Positions 56,485 through 64,000 of a stretch of DNA of 64,000 nt are shown here, in pieces. Every line of letters begins with the position of its first letter. Positions within the stretch are counted from its first letter, which is position 1. Below the pieces are notes generated by a model. It was not told the origin of the DNA. It saw nothing but the letters and a program-made list of their open reading frames with translations, and did no database searches. The translations under genes and the position numbers were made by a program. Source of the DNA: Verticillium longisporum (Eukaryota; Ascomycota; Sordariomycetes; Glomerellales; Plectosphaerellaceae); the NCBI GenBank assembly GCA_019188255.1, contig JAETXT010000008.1, positions 3,844,001 through 3,908,000 of the forward strand, given 5' to 3'.

Positions 56485-59279
56485 TCAGGCCCGAACACTC
56501 TCATCTGATGTTTTCACAGGCACGATGCCGATGTCGCGCTTGAACCTGTCCAGCCACTCCGGGTTGTCCGCAGCAGTTATATTCCAGGGGTCGCCACTGG
56601 TACATGTCAGTATCTTCTCTTACGCTAGGCTCTTCGAAGTGCCAGACGGGGAGGGGGCTCCATCGCAACATACTCCTCATAGAGCAACAAGCGAGCCTGA
56701 TGTTGGATCTCCTCATCGGACGGGATGTGCCCTGCGGGGTTCTCAGGCGACTTTGTAGCTGTGGCCCATCGTTTCAGCTCAACATCGAACCACCGGTGGT
56801 AGTTTGCGTCGTTGAGAACATAGAATCCAAAGTCCAGGAGGGAGTGCTGCATATCGGATGTCGGGCAGTTCATATCCTGAGCATCACTGTGGCCGGCATT
56901 CGATGCCATTGGGAAGTCCGAGGCCTTGGCGCCAATAATTGGTATCTGTAGCGATTCATCGTTATTCTGGGTCCCTAAATTGGGCTCAGCCCCATCGAGG
57001 TTTATCATCAAGGGGCGAACGCCGACAGTGGGATCGGTATGACCCTGAACTGGTGTCCAGTTCATGTCCATCAGGGCAGATTGAGATGTCAAGCTCGGCA
57101 ATGGCTGTGAGGCATGTAGTGGTGCCATCGGCACATTGTTCCGATGCTTGAACGAACCGATCCAGTCGGTCGAAGTCGTCACCATCTTGGCAAACCAGTT
57201 TGTGACAAAGTCTGGCGTCTTCGTCTCCATTTGCTCCTCTGCCGTCGCGATGATCCTTTACGCCTCGGCCTGAAGGTCGCTATCCTCGGGCACCAGTGCC
57301 CGTGCCTCCCAGGACCGTTGGACAAAGTCCATCAGCTGCTCTTCCAAGGGACATGATTCGAATAGCGTGCTCTTGCCGTTGATTCGCAGGATGGCAAGCC
57401 TGCTCTCGGCCTGCGATAGCAAGGGGCCGAACCTGGCTTGCTTAGCTACCTCGTCGTCGAAAGTGATGAGATCTCTCAGCCACGACGTTGCTTCGAGTCC
57501 CTGGCAGCCCAGACTTCCGGTCAGAGCTTCCGAGGCAAAGATGACACGACAAGCCTGCAGGCGCAGATCGTGGTTGGAGGGTAAGTCTTTGCGCTGGTCA
57601 AAGTGCCGATGTAGGAAGAACGCGAGTTCGAGACTGATCAGCTCGTACGCGCTTCTGGGAGAACTTGGTGCTCGTCCGCTTGCCATGAACGGGAACGGAG
57701 ACTTGCGGTCGTAGTCAATGACATCTGGCTTCGTCAGTACGCGACAGTCCTCGACCGCCGAGTCTTCACAGCGAGACGGGAAAGGTCTCACATGGAGGCA
57801 TATAACTTTCAACAGTAGTCAGAATGTGCTCCTCGAAGCCCCAGTCACCGGACCAATTTGCCATGGTGTGTCCGAGTTTGAAATGGTCAGCCAGGTGGTG
57901 TTCTCGGTCAGGCCAGGTCTCCAGGGTAATGTCACAGAATCCACATCGGGAGCGGATCTTGAGACTGGGGGCTTTCCAGGCCTCTATGACCCATGCTACT
58001 CCCTCCACGTCGTGAACCAGCCGCAGGTGCTGTTTTAGATGGTCTTTACGATTGAAGGCCTTCTGCTGGCAGGTGTCCGGGTTGTGAGTGGCGAGATGCT
58101 CGCTCGTCGGTTCCGGCCGCCCGCAGTACACGCAGCAGGGCTCGCCTGTGCTGGGGTTGGCTTCGATAGGCCCGCGAGGACTGCACAACCATCTCTCAAT
58201 GGGAACATGGAGGGACTTCTCGTGTCTCGACCAGTCGTACTTTGTCCTGAACGTTTCAGTGCAAAAGGTGCACTGAAACCGACCGTCGGGCAGGAACAGC
58301 GACGTTTTGACAGCGTCGCGGCCAGGTCGACCCCGTCTGGACCTTCTGCGGCCCCGGATGGCCTTCTTATTGAAGCTAGCGGAGCTATGAGAGCTACCGG
58401 ACCTATTCATAGATGAACTACGGCTGCCGGCTGAAGTGTCGTCGTTTGCCGGCGGTGCTGAGGCGTCGTCGAAGCTGGAATCGCCAGAGCCATCGAAGTT
58501 CCCTGAAGACATTGAGTACGTTCCTTTCTGTTGGCGGCCCCCGATGCGGGGTGACTAGAGTACGTACCTCGGTGCAGAAATGCCTGGTTTCTCGAGGCCA
58601 CTGCTCGCGCAATATCTCTGGCAAGGGCTGGCTCATCTTCCGGAGGCGAGTCGACCCAGCGCTCCATTGGACTCATGTCCCGCGCTGCTCTGCCTCCGTG
58701 AGGTGTGGGTATGGGCGTAGCAGGTCTCTGAGGAATTCGCGTACCGCCGCCAGGAGACCTCCAAACGGATGACGAAGAGCTCTCCGGCAACCTGCGTCGT
58801 CGACGCGCGTTGGCGAACCACGTCTTAATTTGGACCTTGGACAGGCCGGTGAAACGCTGCAGCATCTCATTGTCCTCTCGATTCGGGAACGGATGGTCCT
58901 TGTGGGTGTCCAGCCATTGCCGCAAGACGCGGGCAGATTCCGTCGAGAATCTCGTGCCGACCTTGGGTGGCACGGAGGGCGCTGACGGCGCGACAGACTC
59001 GGACACGGAACCGTTGCTGCTACAGGAGCTTCGTGCGGTGTAGATGGACGAAGCGGCTGTGGAATCTTGCTTGGGTCTGATAACAGATGGGCGCATGTTG
59101 CCGGGGCCGTCTCCCAGCGAGGTCAGAACCTCGGGAACGGTGCTCGAGGGGTCATGAACATTGCTTCTGCCTTCGAGCGACAGGTTTGTGTCGTGAGGAT
59201 AGACATGCGCACCCACCGTGGACACGGAGTCAGTGGGCTCGTTGCGGTGGTCAACGCCCCCCAGTGTCGTTGCGTCCAT
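56485..59279 (-). CDS. TALE homeobox plus C2H2 zinc-finger transcription factor, interrupted by an in-frame TAA
   Basis: Exons 58568-59279, 57792-58502, 56674-57724 and 56485-56596; 862 codons including the final stop. A TALE/KN homeodomain lies at about 106-163 (PFPNREDNEMLQRF, VQIKTWFANARRRRR). After a Ser-rich linker come C2H2-like fingers: CTFCTETFRTKYDWSRHEKS from residue 315, a second in KAFNRKDHLKQHLRLVH, and a third CGFCDITLETWPDREHHLAD. The conserved C-terminal region follows, ending DPWNITAADNPEWLDRFKRD in exon 4. Codon 630 is TAA (57258-57260); the same frame then continues RIIATAEEQMETKTPDFVTN, so conserved sequence lies beyond the stop. The protein as read would lack about 230 residues but keep all DNA-binding domains. 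Divergently placed to the MFS gene (424 bp between starts). The ATG at 59279 is the first in frame. Confidence 0.87.
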
Positions 59280-59703
59280 TGTCCCGCTCGTCAATAGTGA
59301 ATGTCGATATTTTCAGACGAGGGCAGGTCGTTCGGTGTCGAGGGGTCGATCGCGGTTATCGATTGTGAAAGCATCCGCCAAAGTCATGACTCGAGATTCC
59401 GTGATGGTTCGGTTCTCGCCAGCCAGTCATGATGCAGCCTGCGTTGTCGAACACGCCTTTTTTGGCCCGACGGGTTGGAGTCCATATCCCCTTGGCGAAA
59501 TGCGGTGATGCTGCTAACAGCGTCTGTTGTGGAACTCGTCCCTCCAGCAAGGCGTGATTGACTACATTCGCCTCAGCGCTCGAGAGAAAATTGGTTCATA
59601 CAAATATGGCTTCATCCTCACCCTCGCGGTCGTGGGCTGTCATTTGTTCCCGCTGCAACGTTTCATCGGTTCCCATCTCACGCTGGTATTTCCTACGGCG
59701 AAC
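59280..59703. promoter_or_regulatory. Shared divergent promoter region
   Basis: 424 bp between the start codons of the homeobox/C2H2 regulator (minus) and the MFS transporter (plus). No gene fits. The arrangement allows common regulation, but no binding site is assigned. Confidence 0.5.
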
Positions 59704-61232
59704 ATGTCGGATTCGAAGCAGAGCAGAGCGCTGGAAGCCCCCCTTTGCGCAGCAGATGTAGCACCAAGCACCAGCGATGTGGAGGCTGCACGCGACGACG
59801 ACGGCGGCACCACCACCGACCATTCAGACGCTGGAGTCGCCGACCTCGGGCGGTTACCATGGGTTTGCGTCGCGGGATCGGGCATGTTCTTGATCTGCAC
59901 TTATGGTAGGTGGGCATGTCAGAAGATCACCTCGTTGCGTTTCGTACTGACGGACAGTAGGCTTCATGCAAGCCATTGGCACCATCCAGTCGTACTTGCA
60001 GCTGAACCAGCTAAACGACTACACGACCCGAGACGTCGGATGGATCATCGGTGTCTACACATCGCTGAGCCTGCTCCTCGTGTTGGTCATGGGCCCCATC
60101 ATGGATCACTACGGACCGGGTCTCATGGCGCCCGCGGCGGCTGTGCTGAATATCGCCATGTTCTTCCTCTTGGCCGAGTGCGAGCAGTACTGGCAGTTCA
60201 TGCTCGTCCTGGGCCTCCTCGGCGGCATAGGCGCCGCCGCCACCGCGACCGTGGCCGTCTCGACAATCAGCAAGCTGTTTACCCATCGACACGGAGCCGC
60301 AATGGGCTGCGCCTTCTCCGCTTCGTGCCTCGGAGGCGTCTTCTTCCCCCTGATTCTGCAGAAAATCTTCCCGACGTGGGGCTGGGTCTGGTCAATCCGC
60401 ACTCTAGCCTTCATCGTCACAAGTCTCATGGTGACCGGCTGCCTGTGCCTGCTCCCGGCGGCCAGACTCATCCGACAGGCAGAGGCAAGCTCGGTCGCGG
60501 GGAAGAAGACAACGTCGGTACTTCCCAACTTCAAGCCGTTCCGGTCTCTCCCTTTTACGCTCACCGCCATTGGCTTCTTCCTTCTCGAGTTTGCCATGTT
60601 TGGCATCAACGGGCTGCTTCCCACCTTTGCCATCCGAGCCGGGTTCGCGGAGAATGCCGGCTACACCTTGATCGCTCTGACCAACGGCTTCTCGCTGCTG
60701 GGGCGTCTGCTGCCCGGCATCGTGGCGGACTACATTGGCGCCTTCAACGTCCTCCCCCTCATGGTCCCCTTCACCTCCATCTTCACGGCGGCGCTGTTAA
60801 TTCCGCTCACCAACAGCGCAGTCGGGCCATTCTACGCCTTTGCCTGCTTCTGGGGCTTTGGGTCAGGCTCCTGGCTCTCCATCATCCCTTGTAGGTGTCG
60901 ATGCGCAGCCTCCAAGAGCCAGTGCGCCATGCTAATACTCGACAGTGTGCATAGCTAAGACTTGTTCTCCAACAAACTTTGGCAGATACTATGGTCAGTT
61001 CACCGCTCCCCTACTCCTAACACGCATCTGACCACGGACAGGCACGGCCACATCAATGGTCAGCATAGCCGCTTTGACAAGCATTTCCGCCGCAGGTCAG
61101 GTCCTGGAGACTTTCGGTCACAAGGCAGCGTCCGGCCTTTTCCTGGCCGTGGTTGTGCTTGGCGGCATCAGCATGTACATTGCAAAGTCGATGCTGGTGG
61201 GAAGCTTCGTCAAGGTGACCGCGAGGCTCTAG
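59704..61232 (+). CDS. MFS transporter, fungal monocarboxylate-porter-like
   Basis: Exons 59704-59905, 59961-60890, 60946-60993, 61042-61232; 456 residues, phases consistent. A 50-residue acidic N-terminus (AARDDDGGTTTDHSD) precedes about twelve membrane helices. DVGWIIGVYTSLSLLLVLVM, MGPIMDHYGPG, FTHRHGAAMGCAFSASCLGG and NGFSLLGRLLPGIVADYIGA are typical of the fungal MCT-like branch, and exon 3 encodes the short NFGRYYG motif found in these proteins after helix 10. Unlike the transporter at 28.1-29.5 kb it lacks the DGGYGW signature (DLGRLPW here), so the substrate may differ. Start chosen at MSDSKQSR because the upstream open sequence is not transporter-like. Confidence 0.9.
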
Positions 61233-62069
61233 CATGGCGAAGACGCATTGGACATAGACAAACATAGACAATAGAGCACAAAGTGTCGCGGCTTTCCATC
61301 CACAGACCCAGCGTGACGCCCCCGGGCCCCATATCCCCGTAGGGGCAACGCAGCCGTCTCTCGCAACGACACGCTGCTCAGCCTATAAGCCAGTCATCTC
61401 GGCGAAGCTTTAGAATACATTCAAAGGACACTCCGTCACCTGTGGCTCGGGTATGCCGAGGGCGTGCCTGACAGGTAGATCATGGGCGGAGACCAGCCCT
61501 GCGACGGATATTGGTATTGCCAGGGGTATGCTGACGGTGGCTGCGGGACGGGAGATGTATTGACGCAATGACGTGGAAGGTATTTTCGGAGCCGTGGAGG
61601 TGGAACTGAGCGTCGTTGGGGAGCAATACGTTGTGCCTGGGTGTAGAGGGCCCGTCTGGCGTCTGTTGCTAGGTCATGAAGGGTACGTAGTTTTTGTCAT
61701 ACCGGCAACGAAATGGGCATCATTCCAGGTGGAATCATTGACATCAAAGCAGGCGAAAGTCTTTAGTGTTTAGCCGACTTTGGCTTATAGTGTTGAGAAA
61801 TGTAGCAGCTGAGAGCTTCAACCTAGAAATTTCTCGCCCTGGGGTGGGAGGTAGCCCAGGTGTTGCTCACAAGTGACGCTCAGATAACCTTCTTATCAGC
61901 ACGAGTTTCTCATTAACAAGCACTATGGTCTCGAAAATGAAGCTCAAGGTCATCGGCACAGAGCCCTTTGGGCTGAGTTCTAAGGCCGCGTCCCCACGAG
62001 GAAGCAAAGGAACGACTTGTCGGCTGGAAAACCATCTCCGAAACCCATCGCCATCGGGAAGCGCCTCTC
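61233..62069. other. Intergenic between convergent genes
   Basis: No supported gene. A minus-strand Pro/Tyr-rich frame (about 61442-61640, with YPWQYQYPSQGWSPP) is open but has no start or family and is not called. Confidence 0.45.
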
Positions 62070-62648
62070 TCAAAGAACAGCAAAAACACCACCCACGACA
62101 CCGATCACGAGCGCTCCCGCAGCAGCGAGCCCAACCTTACCAGCAGCATCATTCGACTGGCCGCCGCCGCCGCCGCCGCCATTGTTGCTTCCGCTGCTGC
62201 TCCCATTCCCCCCATCACCCCCTGAAGCCCCCGTAGCCTTAGCATCCGTGCCAAGGGCAATGGTCCCCGTGCAGGGTCCCGCAGAGCTCGAGTAATCGGC
62301 CGGGCACTTTTCGAGGGCGCTGGCCAGGTCGTTTCTGTTGTCGCTGTACCACTGCAAAACGTCACTCTGGTAGGACGACCAGTCGTCGGCGAGGCTACCG
62401 GGGACGAGTGTCTGCCAGGCGCAGGCGTCCGTAATGACGCCCGTGGCTGTCATATAGTAGTCCGTGATGATGTCCTGGATCTCGGGCGGGGGCATGGGCG
62501 CGTCGGCGGCGACTTCGAGGAGGGCCCCGATGCAGTCGCCCGAGTCACCGAGGATCGAAGTGTCGGTCTGACGGGGGAGAAGGGGGAGGTGGGCGACGGC
62601 TGTTGCTGTGGCCGTGAGGAGGCCGAGGACCAGTGTGTGGGAAAGCAT
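62070..62648 (-). CDS. GPI-anchor-type cell-surface protein, hypothetical
   Basis: Single exon, 192 residues from the ATG at 62648, which starts the signal peptide MLSHTLVLGLLTATATAVAH. The mature domain (about 30-130) has four cysteines (GDCIGAL, DACAWQT, EKCPAD, GPCTGT) and the conserved-looking block PMPPPEIQDIITDYYM. A Gly/Ser-rich stalk (GGNGSSSGSNNGGGGGGG) leads to NDAAGKVGLAAAGALVIGVV, which ends the protein as a hydrophobic tail suited to GPI attachment at the cell wall or membrane. It resembles uncharacterised fungal secreted families; no function assigned. The frame is open 24 codons upstream but the signal sequence fixes the start. Confidence 0.82.
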   Translation of the reverse strand: MLSHTLVLGLLTATATAVAHLPLLPRQTDTSILGDSGDCIGALLEVAADAPMPPPEIQDIITDYYMTATGVITDACAWQTLVPGSLADDWSSYQSDVLQWYSDNRNDLASALEKCPADYSSSAGPCTGTIALGTDAKATGASGGDGGNGSSSGSNNGGGGGGGQSNDAAGKVGLAAAGALVIGVVGGVFAVL

Positions 62649-63553
62649 GGTGAGGAGGAGTGACGCTACGTGGGAGAGACCGGCTTGTTTCAGGAGGTTT
62701 CTTTGCTGCTGCTTTCGCACGTCAACATAAGTGGCACGAGGACTTTTCAGCGTCGTTATATATTTGTCGCGTTCCCAATATCCATCTCAGTGTCTCGAGG
62801 TCGCTTCAAGCCTATCTGCCTGTGGCTGATGAGTTCGGACCAATCTTATCCCGTAAAAGCTGTTCCTGGACAGAAGCAATCCAGGTAGGCTTTCTCATTT
62901 CAGCCCTACGCTGTCTTTCGAAATTCAGCCCTTGAAATCAAAGGCTGGCGATCCATGTTCGTGCGATACTGTTGGTCTGCCAAGCCATCAGCGCGATACC
63001 CCTGCGGAGTCCAGCTGTGGCAGTGATGACAAGTCAGAGACTGCATGTGACACCGTGATAACAGACAGGCGCAGAACGGCTCATTCCGTTGACTCGAATT
63101 TGCAGGTGTCCAAAGATACACGCGGCTGAAAGCTTATGGCTTTCTGTGGTTCTCGTCGTTGATCATATGCTGAACCAGCGCAACCGCCACCACCAGTAGT
63201 AAGGTTTTCAAGACGGAGACATGACACGGCCAGCTTAATCCAAAGGGCGGTAACCATTTCCCCTGGCCAAGTGTAGAGGCATTGTTACTAGTGGTAGGCA
63301 GAACAATCACAGCAGCGAGTTCAGCCGCAGTACGGGCGGGTCAATGCCTTGTTAGGGCTGAAGCATGGCTGTTGATGCAGCCCCATGGTTGGCGCCGCGC
63401 TTGGGCATGGGGGCGATGCACCGCCATGGCGGCATGCACGTAGTCGGAAATGTAACAGCCGCGGGACTGCTGCTTATGAGACATGAATTTAATAGCCATG
63501 ATGGTGCCGATGGAAGCCTTATTAGGATTGCCAGAGAAGAAGAGATGCCGTCG
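62649..63553. other. Intergenic
   Basis: 905 bp without a supported gene. Confidence 0.5.
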
Positions 63554-64000
63554 TTAGATTGTCAACGAACCAGTACTGGACTCATTCCGCTGACCCTGGT
63601 CCAAGGCGGCCAACATGTTGAGCAGAAACGGCGAAAACGCCTCCGTCTCAACTTCGAACCCCTGATGGTGTCCAGGAACGTCCCAACGCAGGCACTCCAA
63701 CACCTCTGCCAGCGCATAGGTAGCCCTTGCAAAGAAGGCGTCGCCGCTCCTGTCGCCCCTCATGATGCCGATGCTTGTGGCGTTTTTTCTGATGCGATGC
63801 AGGTTCGGCAGATACGAGGTGATGACAATGAACTCATTGTTCCAAAAGTTGGCCACATTGTGGCGCGGAGGGGGCACCGTCTTGGGCACGCCCTCGGCGT
63901 CGTACCCGTTGGCACCAAAGTACACATCCCACTTGGCACTGGCAGCTTCCCAGCCCTCTTCCTCCTTGAGGCGGTGGAAGTCCATGGCCCACTCCCAAAT
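63554..64000 (-). CDS. Alpha/beta-hydrolase-like protein, C-terminal part, cut by the window edge
   Basis: The frame is open through position 64000 (reading ...IWEWAMDFHRLKEEEGW) and ends at TAA 63554-63556, so at least 149 residues are visible and the N-terminus with the nucleophile elbow lies outside. NLHRIRKNATSIGIMRGDRS followed by DAFFARATYALAEVLECLRW and DVPGHHQGFEVETEAFSPFL has the layout of the alpha/beta-hydrolase C-terminal lid and catalytic-His segment (P-G-H-H-x-G-F). The Met at 63985 is internal, not a start. Other folds are possible because the core motifs are not in view. Confidence 0.62.
   Translation of the reverse strand: MWEWAMDFHRLKEEEGWEAASAKWDVYFGANGYDAEGVPKTVPPPRHNVANFWNNEFIVITSYLPNLHRIRKNATSIGIMRGDRSGDAFFARATYALAEVLECLRWDVPGHHQGFEVETEAFSPFLLNMLAALDQGQRNESSTGSLTI

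Noticed and set aside
61442..61640. Pro/Tyr-rich minus-strand frame
   Set aside because: Low complexity, no start codon in context, a second frame is equally open; insufficient for a gene call.
1..64000. tRNA, rRNA, riboswitch or CRISPR
   Set aside because: I looked for B-box-like GGTTCGA motifs, thiamine riboswitch cores and regularly spaced repeats; the few partial B-box matches fall in coding sequence or lack a cloverleaf.

Overview
The window reads as nuclear DNA from a filamentous ascomycete (Pezizomycotina, most likely a Sordariomycete). Genes carry short GT-AG introns (about 45-75 bp, GTAAGT/GTACGT-like donors, CTAAC/CTGAC branch points). The products are typically fungal: a proteasome-tethering factor, a vacuolar Ca2+-ATPase, an HsbA-family protein, a TALE-homeobox/C2H2 regulator and a set of secreted plant cell-wall enzymes. 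No species can be named from sequence alone. A plant-associated lifestyle is an inference from the exo-polygalacturonase, pectate lyase and GH10 enzyme.

Layout. 0-8.6 kb: two minus-strand ubiquitin/proteasome genes, UBX5-like (UBA-UAS-UIM-UBX) and ECM29. 8.6-18 kb: a gene-poor stretch ending in a CT-rich promoter/leader for a three-RRM protein (Csx1/Nam8 type, 18.0-19.7 kb, plus). 20.8-22.7 kb: nine-exon GH28 exo-polygalacturonase (minus). 26.1-27.7 kb: a single-pass membrane protein with three matching six-cysteine modules (plus). 28.1-30.3 kb: monocarboxylate-type MFS transporter and a DUF4267-like membrane protein (both minus). 32.4 kb: a 74-residue protein. 33.9-37.7 kb: PMC1-type Ca2+-ATPase (minus). 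43.3-44.5 kb: PL1 pectate lyase (minus). 47.4-48.4 kb: divergent GH10 (minus). 51.3-53.0 kb: maltose-permease-type sugar transporter (plus). 54.0 kb: HsbA (plus). 54.9-56.0 kb: repeat zone with an AT-rich 621-bp hAT-type MITE. 56.5-59.3 kb: homeobox/C2H2 regulator (minus), divergent from a second MFS transporter (59.7-61.2 kb, plus). 62.1-62.6 kb: GPI-anchor-type surface protein (minus). 63.6 kb to the edge: C-terminal part of an alpha/beta-hydrolase-like gene (minus).

Three genes are interrupted in this sequence. ECM29 and PMC1 each need one extra base in a five-base G/C run to restore the conserved frame, and the homeobox regulator has an in-frame TAA at codon 630 of 862 followed by more conserved coding sequence. 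The two homopolymer cases look like assembly or sequencing errors; the TAA could be a real lesion.

The strongest leads for something little described are the triple six-cysteine membrane protein, whose intron positions match between repeats 2 and 3; the GH10 enzyme with altered active-site neighbours, lying between two copies of a dispersed repeat; and the hAT-type MITE, whose 8-bp target duplication differs only by a C/T change. No clearly new multi-gene system is visible.
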